In this document: positions 1 through 9,563 of the stretch, piece by piece
Layout: every line of letters starts with the position of its first letter
How positions within the stretch are numbered: the first letter of the stretch is position 1
Assembly: GCA_016931315.1 (NCBI GenBank)
Contig: JAFGFB010000009.1
Coordinates: 1 to 36,547, forward strand
Length of the DNA stretch: 36,547 bases
Reading direction: 5' to 3'
DNA from: Anaerolineae bacterium
GTDB lineage: Bacteria; Chloroflexota; Anaerolineae; B4-G1; SLSP01
Program-made: the position numbers and the translations under genes
The notes under the pieces: model-generated
Databases searched by the model: none
What the model was told of the DNA's origin: nothing
Seen by the model: only the letters and a program-made list of their open reading frames with translations

Positions 1-2205
1 CTCCAGAAAGGTTTCCACACTTACGATTTGGCTGGCGTGAGCATCCGCCAGGAGTTTGGCAAGGTTGCCCGCGCCGCGCCCCTGCCCGACGCGCAACAGA
101 GCGGCACGGTAATCCGTGGCATCCAGGAACGCCTTGAGGACATCGGCGACCGGCACCCGTCCCGCCATGCGGTTCAGATGGGTAATCAGATTCCGCACGG
201 CAACTGCGCGGGGCGCCGCCTCATCGAGAAACGCCAGGTCCTCCACGTTCAGAGCCGCCCAGAGCGAGGGCAAATCGGCTTCCCGCTGCATTCGGCATAG
301 GCGGTAGAGCGCCATATCGGATAACCCACCTGCTGGCGAGCGCAACAACCCCGCCAACGCCAGGTCATCCACCGGAGTAGCAATCGCTTGCAGCGCATTG
401 AGCACATCGCGCACCTCAGGACGCTCATAGAAGCCCCGCCCCGCGACCGTGAGGAAGGGCACCCCCGCCGCCTCCAGGGCGTTCTCGTAATCCGCAAACG
501 AGCTAGAAGCCCGGCAGAGAATAACCACATCGCCATAATCCAGGCGGCGCTGTTGCCGGTGACCAGTCTCGGGGTCGCTTTCCTCAATCAGAATGTCACT
601 GGCAATCAGAGTTTGCAGCCGGTTGACGAGAACCTGCGCCGCACGCCGCAGCGCACCGTCGCCCTTTGCGCCGGCTACCAGATGCACTTCCACAAAAGGT
701 GGGGCTAAGCCCGCCAGCGGCGCTTCGCGGTAAGGCTTGAGGGGAGCAAAGGGTTCAACGTAGAGGCGCGCGGGGTCCGCCTCTCCCAGAACCGGTTGCA
801 ACAACGCATTGAGGCTCTCAATCAGCGCCGTATGCGCCCGGTAGGAAGTCGCCAGAGCCAGCGTTTGCCCGCGTTGGGCAATCTCTTCCCATACCCCACG
901 GAAGACGGTGACATCGGCGCCCCGAAAGCGGTAGATAGATTGTTTGCCATCGCCGACGACAAAGACTTTTCCCGCGCCCCCATTCAGCGCTTCAAGCAGG
1001 TCGCGCTGGCGGGCGTTGGTGTCCTGGAACTCATCCACCAGCAGGGCCGTGATTTCACCCTGCCAGTAGGCGCGCACGTCAGGGTGCTCTTGCAGCAAAC
1101 GGAGCGCTCCGGACTCAAGGTCATCGAAGTCCAGCGCGCGACGCGCGGCTTTAGCCCGGGTATAGAGCGCTTGAGCGATATCATAGAGCGCCAGGAGTGC
1201 GGGAAGAACCTCACGCGCAACTTCGCGATCCAGCGCCAGGTCGAGTGAATGCTTCCCCCACCCCTCCAGGCAAGCATCGAAACATCTCTGGAGTATCTTG
1301 ACCGATGGTTTAGGGTCTCCGGGCGCCCAATGCGCTTTTTGGCCCACTTGCTTCAACGCCGCGCGCAGGGGATGGAGTTGTTGGGAGAGAGCAACCCAAT
1401 CTCCGGCGGCTTGCGCGGTTTGAATCGTCGTCCAGCAGGCGAGGATTTGCGGCAGAAGTGGGGCAAAAGCATCCCCGGCAGCCAAAGCCTGCGCCAGTAT
1501 TCCGTTATCCGCCAGGCTCCGCAGCTCCGCAAAGGCGAGCTGCACTTCGGAGTCCGTCACAAAAGCACGGATGGGGGGGGTCAGATGAGCCTCCCAAAGC
1601 GACCACAAATCGGCAGGGACCTCCCGCCATGCTTTTTCCACATCGAGGCGTTGTTGCAGGAGCGCGCGCAGTACTTTCTGAAGTTCCGACTCGCCAAAAT
1701 CACCAAAGAGCCGCACAGTTCGCGGATCGTCGGTTGCCCGCCCCAGAGCAGCTTCCACTGCCTGCCGCAGCAACAGCGCCTGCTGTCCCTCATCCAGCAA
1801 CTCAAAGCGAGGGTCAATCGCGGCTTCTGCCGGATGGTGGCGTAGGATTTCGGCGCAGAGACTGTGAATGGTACCGATACGCGCGGCATCCAGCCCCGTG
1901 GCAAGCTTCTGCCAGTAGCCGCGCTCAGCCGCGGAGAGGTCGGGTGTTTCCAGGTAACGCCGCACGGCTTCACGGATGCGATTGCGCATCTCGCGAGCGG
2001 CTTTCCGGGTAAAGGTAATGGCCACCACGCTGTGGAGGGGCGCGCCTTCAGCCAGGAGCGCCAGGTAACGCGCGACCAACGTGCGCGTCTTGCCCGCGCC
2101 AGCCCCTGCGGTAACCGCGATATCGGAACCACGAGCCAGCACCGCGGGCAACTGTTCCGCGCCAGGTTGCATTTGGCTGATAATGGGGTGCAAGTCTTGC
2201 TCCAT
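1..2205 (-). CDS. addA: AddA-like UvrD-family helicase/nuclease subunit A (partial, C-terminus beyond left edge)
   Basis: The frame is open from the ATG at 2205 to the window edge (735 codons). Superfamily 1 helicase motifs are visible: Walker A TAGAGAGKTRT near residues 32-42, motif II LLVDEFQDTN near residue 388, and GDGKQSIYRFRGAD near residue 415, followed by SYRAH. This is the AddA/RecB-like subunit that, with AddB, unwinds and resects double-strand ends for recombination. Family members are about 1100-1250 aa, so the C-terminal helicase half and the nuclease domain lie outside the window and cannot be judged. The start is set by AGGAGG about 7 bases upstream, and this site overlaps the stop region of addB. 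The 10-base gap to addB implies translational coupling. A plain UvrD paralogue is excluded mainly by the AddB neighbour. Confidence 0.92.
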   Translation of the reverse strand, partial: MEQDLHPIISQMQPGAEQLPAVLARGSDIAVTAGAGAGKTRTLVARYLALLAEGAPLHSVVAITFTRKAAREMRNRIREAVRRYLETPDLSAAERGYWQKLATGLDAARIGTIHSLCAEILRHHPAEAAIDPRFELLDEGQQALLLRQAVEAALGRATDDPRTVRLFGDFGESELQKVLRALLQQRLDVEKAWREVPADLWSLWEAHLTPPIRAFVTDSEVQLAFAELRSLADNGILAQALAAGDAFAPLLPQILACWTTIQTAQAAGDWVALSQQLHPLRAALKQVGQKAHWAPGDPKPSVKILQRCFDACLEGWGKHSLDLALDREVAREVLPALLALYDIAQALYTRAKAARRALDFDDLESGALRLLQEHPDVRAYWQGEITALLVDEFQDTNARQRDLLEALNGGAGKVFVVGDGKQSIYRFRGADVTVFRGVWEEIAQRGQTLALATSYRAHTALIESLNALLQPVLGEADPARLYVEPFAPLKPYREAPLAGLAPPFVEVHLVAGAKGDGALRRAAQVLVNRLQTLIASDILIEESDPETGHRQQRRLDYGDVVILCRASSSFADYENALEAAGVPFLTVAGRGFYERPEVRDVLNALQAIATPVDDLALAGLLRSPAGGLSDMALYRLCRMQREADLPSLWAALNVEDLAFLDEAAPRAVAVRNLITHLNRMAGRVPVADVLKAFLDATDYRAALLRVGQGRGAGNLAKLLADAHASQIVSVETFLE

Positions 2206-2215
2206 GGCGCTCCTC

Positions 2216-5200
2216 CTACCAGGTGCGTGGCAAATAGCGCCAACAACAACTTGCCGCCGGACAATAAGCCGGGCAACCACCCGCCGGCGCTTTCGGCGTA
2301 AAGGCTCCCGCGCGCGCGCCTCGCACCGCTTCCCAGGCAAAGTGCACCGCAGTTTCGATAGCGCCCTCAGGTCCCCCATTGAAACCGCTCAGCGTAAAAT
2401 CGCTGTGTTCAGCCTGTTGAATGTGCCAGTAAAAACCATCCACAACCGCGCCTAAACCCAAGGCTTCCTGAGCGGCAAGCGCGTAAAGCGGCAACTGTAA
2501 TTTCTTGCCCTCCGCAATCGCCCGGTTGCTGAAGTTAGATTTCCCGGCGGTCTTGTAGTCTATGATGCGCACGCGGTCTCCAGGAGCGCGCTCGACGCGA
2601 TCAATCAAGCCACGCAACAAGAAGCTATCGCCGTTGGAATCCTCAACCCGCAGGGGTGGTATCCCGCGCAGACCAAAGGGCGCCTCATGCTGAACAGAGA
2701 CAAAGCCCTCAGCTAATTCGGTCAAAGCCGCTAACGAGCGGCGGGCGTGCGCCGTGATTTCGGCGCGCGTCTGTTCCCACCAGGCGGTAGGGCGGAATTG
2801 TTCCCGGCGCGGGGCGGCATCCAAAATCTCCGCAGCAGCCTCGGGCAACGCCGCCAGAAGCGCCTCCAAATCGGGGGGCGTAGTGACACGATTGTACACC
2901 ACCTCGAAGATGTGATGGTAGATATTGCCCAGTTGCCGGGCATCCAAGCCCTCAGCCGGCGTACGACGCGGTTCCAACCGCAGCACCTGGCTGATGAAAA
3001 AGAAGAAGGGGCAAGTGCGGTAGCTCTCCAGACGGCTGGCGCTCCAGGTATAATCCGGGCTAAAGCGTTGGCCAAAGGTTTTCGCCCAGGCGCTCAGGTC
3101 GCCTTCATGCGGCGAGGTCGTCTCAGCCTGCGTGCGCTGCCGCAGGATACTGGCGGCATGCTCGAGGCGGGCGCCGCGTTCCGGGCGTAAGTGCTGCGCT
3201 TTTGCCCACAGCGCCGGCGTCGCCGCCAGGCTCAGCCACAGCTCCGGTTCTGAGGCGGCGGCTTCTGGCGGCGGTTGCTGTGCGCCCGTGAGCAGTTGAA
3301 CATCCACCCGAATCCGGCGGCGCACCTCTTCCCAATAGGGTGAGGCCTGCCAAAGGGCGCCGTTATCGGCAATGCGGGGGCGAGTGAGCAACAACGCCTG
3401 AGACGCGCGGGTGAAGGCTTCATAAGCGTATTCGGCTTCAGCGCTATCGGTGGAAAGTTCCACCGCCAGGTTGAAATCATCGCGCAAACGCTGCCGGTCA
3501 GCATCGCGCAGCAGCGGGTCCTCGGCAAGCGTTGCCGGGAATTCGCCCTCCGCCAGCCCAAGCACCGCTACGGCGCGGAAAGCCAGCCCGCGCGCCTGAG
3601 CCACATCCGCAACCAACAGGTTTTGTGCCGCTGCGGGCAACGACAAATGGTAAGTTGCCGCTTCTATCGCCCCGTTCAGGTCGGTGAAGAAATCGCTAAA
3701 GGTGGCAGGAGCGCAGGCAACAACCTCCTCCGCCCAGACCAACCCGCGCAGGATATCCTTGAACGCGTTCAGCGCGGCTAAATCACGCAGCGCCAGGTCG
3801 GGAGGTCCCGCAAGAATGCTGCGCACCAGACCGGCATCCGCCGGCAGGGGCGCCTCATCGGTGGAAGGAGAATCTGTCGTGAGCTCTCCCATCAAAGCCT
3901 CCACCCAGGCGACGAAGGTCCGGCAGGATTGTGGACCAGCGGGTGGAGTGGTGCGCGCGACAAAGCACTTGAATTGCTCGTGCAGGGCAACGGCAGCAAC
4001 ACCGACCGGTAGCCCGACGGGAGGCGCCAGACCAACATCTGCCAACGTGCCCAACACGGGGTCTTCAACCGCGCCGCTGGCTTCGAGAAGCGTGAAAGTC
4101 TGGTCCCACTGCTCCAAACCCTGGATCACACTTCCCCAACGCGCCACCTGTTCCAGCAGTTCCGTAGTCTGTGCGGTAATGCCGAATGGCACACCCTCAA
4201 CCACGCAGCGCTCCCAATCGAAATAGGGCGAACGCCACGTACTAGCCGTAAGCCGCCAGGGGAATGGGGCTTCGGGCAGAGTCAGGCGTAGCAGGTCCAG
4301 CAGGACATTCACGGCAGGGTTCTGACGCAGCGGCAACCCGGCAGCAATATACAATGGAATACCAAATTCCTCGGCGATTTGGATGATGAACGGGCGATAA
4401 GGCGCACAATTACGCGCCAGCAAAGCCACCTCGCCCAGGCGCAAACCCTCGTGGATGCAGTGCTGCTTGAGCCAGCGTAGAGCGGCGCGCACTTCCCCTT
4501 CCCTATCAGAGGCAGCGATGCAAGCGAGCGCATTCTGGGCAGGAATCGGCGGCAGCTCCCCTCCCATGAGGAAAGTGGCTTCCAGATGCACCAATGCCGC
4601 CGCCTTGCCGTAAAAGTCAACCGCTGGCAACGGCTGTGCGCTCACGCCCAGGTCAGATTCCAACACCTGGCGAGTGCGGTGGAAACGCTTGTGGACGGCA
4701 TCGCGCACTTCGCCATCCGGAGCGCCCGTCAGTGTTAGCGTAAGTTCGGCAATGCGAGGCGCCAGCAGGTGCAGAACCCGCCGCTGCACCGTGGTGAGAT
4801 CATCAAAGCCATCCACAAACAGCACTGCCCAACGGGTCCCTATCTCAGGCTGTTCTTCGAGCGCTTCTGCCGCCAGCCAACCAATACCCGCAAAATCCGC
4901 CCATCCGTGCTGTTGGAGCTGCCTCTGATAGGCGGTATAGAGCCACGCCAGGTCTGCCAGGCGTGGCTCATTGCCCAGGGCGGCAATCGCTTCGGCAAAG
5001 GCTTCAGGCGCAACGCCGCCAGCCTTCAACTCGCGAATCAGATCATGAACGGCTTGAACGAAGCCGGGCATGGCGCGCAAGGGATCGTAGCATTCGAGAG
5101 GCGCCTCGGCGATGAGGGAGCGCAACAGGCGATACTGAATAGGTTCGCTGAGGCGGATGATGGTCTTGTCCGCGGCATCGAGGATATCGCGATAGAGGGC

Positions 5201-5395
5201 GTCGAAAGTCCCAACGTGGACGCCCAACGCGCCTCCGGCTTCGGCAAGGCGCTTTTTCCAGGCGCGGGCTTGGAGTTGGGTCGGGACGATCACGCGCGGG
5301 ACGGCGTGCAGCCCTTGCGCCAGGGCGCGAGCGCGGTTCACCAGAAAGGCCGTTTTCCCCCCCGCGGCAGGAGCCAGATAGAGTGTAACAGGCAT
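2216..5395 (-). CDS. addB: AddB-like PD-(D/E)XK exonuclease subunit B
   Basis: This 1059-aa protein is typical of the AddB/RexB size class. The N-terminus has a degenerate P-loop (APAAGGKT, residues 8-15), as in AddB inactivated-helicase domains. The C-terminal nuclease has GLIDRV, then IIDYKT near residues 942-947, then a QLPLY motif: the PD-(D/E)XK residues D...D-x-K plus Q-x3-Y. One cysteine (YRTCPFFFF, about residue 794) and a C-terminal cluster at 1041, 1045, 1050 and 1051 match the four-cysteine iron-sulfur staple of AddB. Spacing in the cluster is CxxxC rather than the CxxC of Bacillus AddB. It would act with AddA in double-strand-break end resection in the cytoplasm. The upstream ribosome site is GGGG-type. 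addA follows after 10 bases. Confidence 0.9.
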   Translation of the reverse strand: MPVTLYLAPAAGGKTAFLVNRARALAQGLHAVPRVIVPTQLQARAWKKRLAEAGGALGVHVGTFDALYRDILDAADKTIIRLSEPIQYRLLRSLIAEAPLECYDPLRAMPGFVQAVHDLIRELKAGGVAPEAFAEAIAALGNEPRLADLAWLYTAYQRQLQQHGWADFAGIGWLAAEALEEQPEIGTRWAVLFVDGFDDLTTVQRRVLHLLAPRIAELTLTLTGAPDGEVRDAVHKRFHRTRQVLESDLGVSAQPLPAVDFYGKAAALVHLEATFLMGGELPPIPAQNALACIAASDREGEVRAALRWLKQHCIHEGLRLGEVALLARNCAPYRPFIIQIAEEFGIPLYIAAGLPLRQNPAVNVLLDLLRLTLPEAPFPWRLTASTWRSPYFDWERCVVEGVPFGITAQTTELLEQVARWGSVIQGLEQWDQTFTLLEASGAVEDPVLGTLADVGLAPPVGLPVGVAAVALHEQFKCFVARTTPPAGPQSCRTFVAWVEALMGELTTDSPSTDEAPLPADAGLVRSILAGPPDLALRDLAALNAFKDILRGLVWAEEVVACAPATFSDFFTDLNGAIEAATYHLSLPAAAQNLLVADVAQARGLAFRAVAVLGLAEGEFPATLAEDPLLRDADRQRLRDDFNLAVELSTDSAEAEYAYEAFTRASQALLLTRPRIADNGALWQASPYWEEVRRRIRVDVQLLTGAQQPPPEAAASEPELWLSLAATPALWAKAQHLRPERGARLEHAASILRQRTQAETTSPHEGDLSAWAKTFGQRFSPDYTWSASRLESYRTCPFFFFISQVLRLEPRRTPAEGLDARQLGNIYHHIFEVVYNRVTTPPDLEALLAALPEAAAEILDAAPRREQFRPTAWWEQTRAEITAHARRSLAALTELAEGFVSVQHEAPFGLRGIPPLRVEDSNGDSFLLRGLIDRVERAPGDRVRIIDYKTAGKSNFSNRAIAEGKKLQLPLYALAAQEALGLGAVVDGFYWHIQQAEHSDFTLSGFNGGPEGAIETAVHFAWEAVRGARAGAFTPKAPAGGCPAYCPAASCCWRYLPRTW

Positions 5396-5427
5396 GGGTT
5401 ACCCCTTAGAGAGCCGAAGGCATCCTC

Positions 5428-6396
5428 TCATTGCGAAAGCCCTTGCAGCACCAACGGCAGGAAGATTGCGGTGTAGACAGGACCCTCCCAACCGGCAAGG
5501 CGCGCCATCATCCACCAGAAGGCATTGCCCTTCAATTTGCAGAAGAGCGCATCCTCGGGGTTTGTGTAGGAGTGAGCACAGCTGGTGGGAAGATTGGTGC
5601 AGATCTCCTCGTGTGCCGCACAGAATTCCACACACCAGGTGCAGGTACCCTCACCATTATTGCTGTACGGTCCGCCCCCCAAAGGATCGTAGGTCTCGAT
5701 ATCGGCAAAGTCAAACAAGACCATGGCGTTCTCGATGGCGTATTGGCGCACCAGTGCGTTATTGCGCGCAAGCGTGGCGCCGCCGCCATCGGTATGCCCC
5801 GTCATCAGAATAAAACGCATCTGTGGATAATCCGACTCAAGCCCTGCCATAGTATCAAGATAGGCTTGCACGGTCTCTTCTGAATTGCTGGACTGTTGCC
5901 CGCACCAGGACCACATGGAGAAGCCGAACAGACCGGTATCCGCTACCGCGTGAGTGCGCGACAAGCCCTCGGCGGTGCTCCAATAATCCTCGGGATTGAT
6001 GTAGGTCTCAGGGGGATTGCCATCATAAAGGCACAATGCTCCTGCCTCACACGCCAATGCGGTAGGAGGCAAAGCCCCCGCGCTAAAAGTTAAGAAGGGG
6101 TAAGCCGTGCTATCCAGGCGAGTCAACCCCGAAACGATCTGAGAGCCGTGAGAGGTGTGTGCGTAGTGAATCGCGAGCTTTCGGGCTTCGTTGATCCAAT
6201 ACGGCGGAATGACACTTAAATCGGTGCAGGTGTGATCTACGATGATGGCCTCCTGTGCCCGTGAAAATGGTGGGGCTGCGGGAAAAGCAGCGCTGGGACT
6301 AGCCGTAACGCCGGTCGGCTTCAACGGTTGTGCTAGCTGCCACAACAGCAACAAGGTCAGAATAACCAAGAAGCGTCTAGCCGTATTATACATCAT
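5428..6396 (-). CDS. Secreted SGNH-like protein of an uncharacterised family
   Basis: The 322-aa protein starts at MMYNTARRF, with GGGAGG 8 bases upstream. A longer open frame to 6597 exists but overlaps the upstream gene and encodes Pro/Arg-rich junk. It has a clear signal peptide (RRFLVILTLLLLWQLA). Conserved blocks are HTSHGSQI (residues 80-87), WSWCGQQ, ILMTGHTDGGG, LFDFADIETYDP, a CAHS segment and an FWWMMARLAGW motif near the end. I recall this block order from exported bacterial proteins with an SGNH-hydrolase-like fold. No reaction is known to me, and assigning catalytic residues would be guesswork. Many cysteines suggest extracellular disulfides. The last residues, AIFLPLVLQGLSQ, match the tail found on two other exoproteins in this window. 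It lies 43 bases downstream of the FAD enzyme and 32 upstream of addB. Confidence 0.8.
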   Translation of the reverse strand: MMYNTARRFLVILTLLLLWQLAQPLKPTGVTASPSAAFPAAPPFSRAQEAIIVDHTCTDLSVIPPYWINEARKLAIHYAHTSHGSQIVSGLTRLDSTAYPFLTFSAGALPPTALACEAGALCLYDGNPPETYINPEDYWSTAEGLSRTHAVADTGLFGFSMWSWCGQQSSNSEETVQAYLDTMAGLESDYPQMRFILMTGHTDGGGATLARNNALVRQYAIENAMVLFDFADIETYDPLGGGPYSNNGEGTCTWCVEFCAAHEEICTNLPTSCAHSYTNPEDALFCKLKGNAFWWMMARLAGWEGPVYTAIFLPLVLQGLSQ

Positions 6397-6439
6397 CTCC
6401 AGAACCTCCCTGAGGCAATGCAATGATGGGTCTAAGCCT

Positions 6440-8299
6440 TTACGCCCTTTCAGTGGCAATGAGCAGGTTTGGGATAGGAACAGGCTCCTCGGCAAATGCA
6501 CCGCGCGTACAAACTGTGAGGCACGGCTTGCCGGTGCAGTGCAGGCAAGCGGAGGGGGTGGCGGAAGTTTCCCGCAGGCGTTTCTGGGCGCCCTCAAGGT
6601 TATCCGCTTCCAGGCGGCGCATAATGCCCCGAATATCTATGCCTGCAGGGCAAGCCTTGGAGCAAGGCGCCTTTTCGCACCACTGGCAGAGCGCCGCCGG
6701 GAAGAAGACCTCAGAACGCGGTAGATTTCCCCGCTGCCCTCCGAGGATGATCCGCACATATTGTTTTTCTGTGGGGTGATTGCGATATTCAGGCAGACCC
6801 CGCGCGCGAAGCACCATATCGGCAGCGCTGATGCCTGAGATGGTCACCGCGGGTGTACCCGTTCCCATCACCGTAGATTCGCCGCAAGCGTATAGCCCAG
6901 GCAGGAAAGTGACCGCGGGTTGGCGCTGCATGAGTTCCTGCCCCATGCACTGCTTGGGACCGGCAACGGCGCCCCCATTCTTGAGCAGGTAGCGCTCCAC
7001 GGTTGTGGGGGTTCCCAGCTCGCTATAGCGCAAGCCCGCCCGGAAACCGGGGAAGCGCCGTTCCACCAGAGCCAACATGCGCTCCGTCTCGGCAGCCTTC
7101 AAATCCTGATACGCCTGGCTTTGGTAGCCTTCGCTCCAGGGTGAGGGCCAGGGCGCGGCTGAAGGACCGATGAGCATAAAGACATGCGTCCCCGGCTCGG
7201 CGAGGCTCGGGTCCTCAAGGGAGGAGAGATAGAGAGTGACATCGTTCTCGTCAATGGCGTCGGGGTTACCAATCAGCATCTCGACAGGGTGCGCATGCGA
7301 CGGCACGACTGAAGCCTCCACGACGCCGACCAGCACCGAGCTCGGGAAAGTGGGTGCCAGGCCCTCGACCTTATCGAGCAAGCCCGCCGGCAGCAATTCA
7401 CGCGGCAGAAGCTTGCCGTAAAGATTCCACACCGTGCCGGAAAAGATAACCTCGCGGGCGCCAATCCGTTCACCCGAGGCCGTTTCAACGCCCGCAGCCC
7501 GCCCCTCCTCAACGACAATCCCGGTTACGGTCTGTTCGTAACGTATCTCGCCGCCGAATTTCTCGAGCGCTTTCTCAAGTTTGGCAGCAAGCATCATCGG
7601 CGAACCTGCCGGGTAATACGTCCCTCCCACGTGATTCTCGACAAACATCGTCGCAACCAGGAGCGCAGGCGTCTCATCTATGGTCGTATACGTGTAGGTG
7701 GAGGTGAGCTTGTTGAAGAAGCGGTAAATCGCCGGATCCTTGACCCAGCGGCGCATAAGATCACGGGCGCTTTTCCTGAGCAAACGCAGAAGCCGAAACT
7801 GGTTCACCGGGTGCTTGAGCAAACCCGCCAGAAGCTCAGTCTGGGGTGTCTCGGTAGGGGCAAGGAAGGCTGAATTGGCGGTGACAATCGTTTCGTGGAG
7901 TTTTTCCAGCCGTTGGTAGAGCTGTTCCAACTCGCCGATTGAATCCGGGAAGAGCCGGCGCATCTCGGCAAAAAAGCGCTCTTTCTCGGGCCAAAAGATG
8001 ATCGCTTGGTCGCCGTAGTGCAGGCGGTACATGGCTTCATGGCAGTAGACGTCAAGCGCTTCCTCCAGCTCATTCATCACAAAGCGGTGCGGGTTGTAGC
8101 CCCGCTCACCAAAACCGAAGAGCATCGCCGCGCCGAGGTCAAAGGTGAAGCCGTTGCGCCTGAAAGCCCCACAGGACCCGCCCGGCTGAATGTTGCGCTC
8201 GAGAACGAGCACCGAAAGCCCGCGTTTGGCGAGCAACCCCGCTGCTGTAAGCCCCGAAAGACCCGCTCCAATCACGATTACGTCGAATTGTTCCGCCAT
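6440..8299 (-). CDS. CrtI/phytoene-desaturase-like FAD oxidoreductase with C-terminal double iron-sulfur domain
   Basis: The 619-aa protein opens with the FAD-binding Rossmann motif VIGAGLSGLTAAGLLAKRG (residues 10-28) and then the PGGSCGAFRRNGFTFDLG segment typical of the phytoene desaturase/retinol saturase group. The C-terminal FAD segment GLYACGESTVMGTGTPAVTISG is present. After about 500 residues of oxidoreductase come two ferredoxin-like cysteine sets: C538-x2-C-x4-C-x3-C-P and C585-x2-C-x4-C-x3-C. These resemble the double 4Fe-4S domain of dihydropyrimidine dehydrogenase and glutamate synthase small subunit. The fusion suggests electron exchange between FAD and a soluble carrier. The substrate is unknown; no carotenoid pathway genes are nearby. 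RBS GAGGAC precedes the ATG. It lies 54 bases after the methyltransferase gene. Confidence 0.85.
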   Translation of the reverse strand: MAEQFDVIVIGAGLSGLTAAGLLAKRGLSVLVLERNIQPGGSCGAFRRNGFTFDLGAAMLFGFGERGYNPHRFVMNELEEALDVYCHEAMYRLHYGDQAIIFWPEKERFFAEMRRLFPDSIGELEQLYQRLEKLHETIVTANSAFLAPTETPQTELLAGLLKHPVNQFRLLRLLRKSARDLMRRWVKDPAIYRFFNKLTSTYTYTTIDETPALLVATMFVENHVGGTYYPAGSPMMLAAKLEKALEKFGGEIRYEQTVTGIVVEEGRAAGVETASGERIGAREVIFSGTVWNLYGKLLPRELLPAGLLDKVEGLAPTFPSSVLVGVVEASVVPSHAHPVEMLIGNPDAIDENDVTLYLSSLEDPSLAEPGTHVFMLIGPSAAPWPSPWSEGYQSQAYQDLKAAETERMLALVERRFPGFRAGLRYSELGTPTTVERYLLKNGGAVAGPKQCMGQELMQRQPAVTFLPGLYACGESTVMGTGTPAVTISGISAADMVLRARGLPEYRNHPTEKQYVRIILGGQRGNLPRSEVFFPAALCQWCEKAPCSKACPAGIDIRGIMRRLEADNLEGAQKRLRETSATPSACLHCTGKPCLTVCTRGAFAEEPVPIPNLLIATERA

Positions 8300-8353
8300 T
8301 CTTGTCCTCGATAGTCAGAAATGTTGTGCCAGGTGTCCATAGCCAAAGGCGCG

Positions 8354-9145
8354 CTACCGAATAGTAGCCTGCAACGAAAACGTGAAGGGCAATTTACCTG
8401 CCCATTCAGGATAGAGCCACCCACCTTTTTCATGGCGAATCTGTCTTTCAGCTGAAAGTTTGTAGTAAGCCCAATCAAATTCATGGAACCACTCGATGTG
8501 CAACCCTGCCTGGCTCAGCGCGGTGATGATTTCCCCCAAGGTATACATCCACCCGTAGTTGATAGCAGCTTTGCCTTCGCTTGCATAACCCCCGATCCAC
8601 CCATCCTGATCGGCGTTTTTGGAGAAGTAGGGATACTTCACACGTAGTTCGGGCAAGCGTTCTTCATCCCACAGCATGAAAAACGGGTGCCCATCCATGA
8701 CGTACAGGAATCCATCCTCCTTCAGCAGATGCCGGATGTTGCGCGCCCAGAGATACAGGTCCGGCAACCAACATAACACGCCCTCGGTGGTGAATACAAT
8801 ATCGTATTTTTCATCGTGATGCTCCATGATTTCCAGCACATTCGACGCGATGAATCGCGCATCGTGAATGCCAAAATCAGCCGCAAGCTGGCGCGCACAG
8901 GCGACATTTTCCGGAACCAGGTCCACACCGGTAACCCTGGCGCCCATACGCGCCAGCGATACAGTATCCGCACCGGTATTACATTGCAGGTGAATCAGCG
9001 TCTTTCCCGAAATATCCCCCAGCTCTTCTACCTGTGTGGCATTCAGTGTTGAAGACTGCTGAGACAGAACCTGCTTGAAGGCCAGGTAATGTTCGTGCGC
9101 AATGGTCGCCCACGCGCGTTGGTTCGCCTCGATATATGAATCCAT
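8354..9145 (-). CDS. Class I SAM-dependent methyltransferase
   Basis: The 263-aa protein has the class I methyltransferase motif I, LIHLQCNTGADT (residues 50-61), followed by the acidic motif-II residue in VTGVDLVPENVACARQLAADFG. VLEIMEHHDEKYDIVFTTEG carries the post-motif segment. This matches the methyltransferase 11/25 type acting on a small molecule or lipid; the substrate cannot be read from sequence. The start is supported by GGAGGGAC 7 bases upstream of the ATG. It is the first gene of the minus-strand run reaching down to addA, with gaps of 54, 43, 32 and 10 bases, so it may head that transcription unit. Confidence 0.88.
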   Translation of the reverse strand: MDSYIEANQRAWATIAHEHYLAFKQVLSQQSSTLNATQVEELGDISGKTLIHLQCNTGADTVSLARMGARVTGVDLVPENVACARQLAADFGIHDARFIASNVLEIMEHHDEKYDIVFTTEGVLCWLPDLYLWARNIRHLLKEDGFLYVMDGHPFFMLWDEERLPELRVKYPYFSKNADQDGWIGGYASEGKAAINYGWMYTLGEIITALSQAGLHIEWFHEFDWAYYKLSAERQIRHEKGGWLYPEWAGKLPFTFSLQATIR

Positions 9146-9338
9146 CAGAGTTGTCCCTCCATAGTTTCAGCATCCGAAGACCCTGTATAACAAGGATATG
9201 ATACCAGGGCGCTGCTCTGCTCAGAATTGTACCCCAAACCTGGAATGCAAGCCAATAGGAGCTTGCCACAAGGCTTTATCATTCTCGTCAGGTTTCACCC
9301 ACTCGCAAGGCCTTGAAATTAAAACTACTGAGAAAAAG

Positions 9339-9382
9339 GATGTTTTGCGGTGACGGGCTACCGCCCGTCACCGCAAAACATC
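9339..9382. repeat. Perfect 20-bp inverted repeat (hairpin)
   Basis: Arms 9339-9358 and 9363-9382 are perfectly complementary over 20 bases with a TACC loop. No T-run follows on either strand, so this is not a classical terminator. It is followed by a small ACGGC-TTTA-GCCGT palindrome, whose GGCTAAAGCC core also recurs inside the element at 28793-28954. That suggests a shared palindromic repeat family. Confidence 0.8.
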
Positions 9383-9518
9383 AGACAAATAACGGCTTTA
9401 GCCGTCTCCTAGACTGCAACGCATTGCCCATAGGGAGATTGATAAGGCCCTAAGCCTGCAAGGGTGCGTTTCAACTTAGGGAAAAAGCGAGTCCATTATC
9501 ATGCAAATACCTTTCTTT

Positions 9519-9563
9519 GAGTGTTTTTTCACGGCAGGGCTTTACCCGCCGCGAAAATCACTT
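9519..9563. repeat. Degenerate hairpin related to other intergenic palindromes
   Basis: GAGTGTTTTTTCACGGC pairs imperfectly with the downstream GCCGCGAAAATCACTT. The outer GAGTGTTTTT is also the outer arm of the hairpin at 28850-28894. It could be a decayed copy of the same kind of element. Confidence 0.5.

Noticed and set aside
6397-6597. N-terminal extension of the SGNH-like protein
   Set aside because: It overlaps the FAD oxidoreductase gene and lacks family similarity. The signal peptide and GGGAGG point to 6396.
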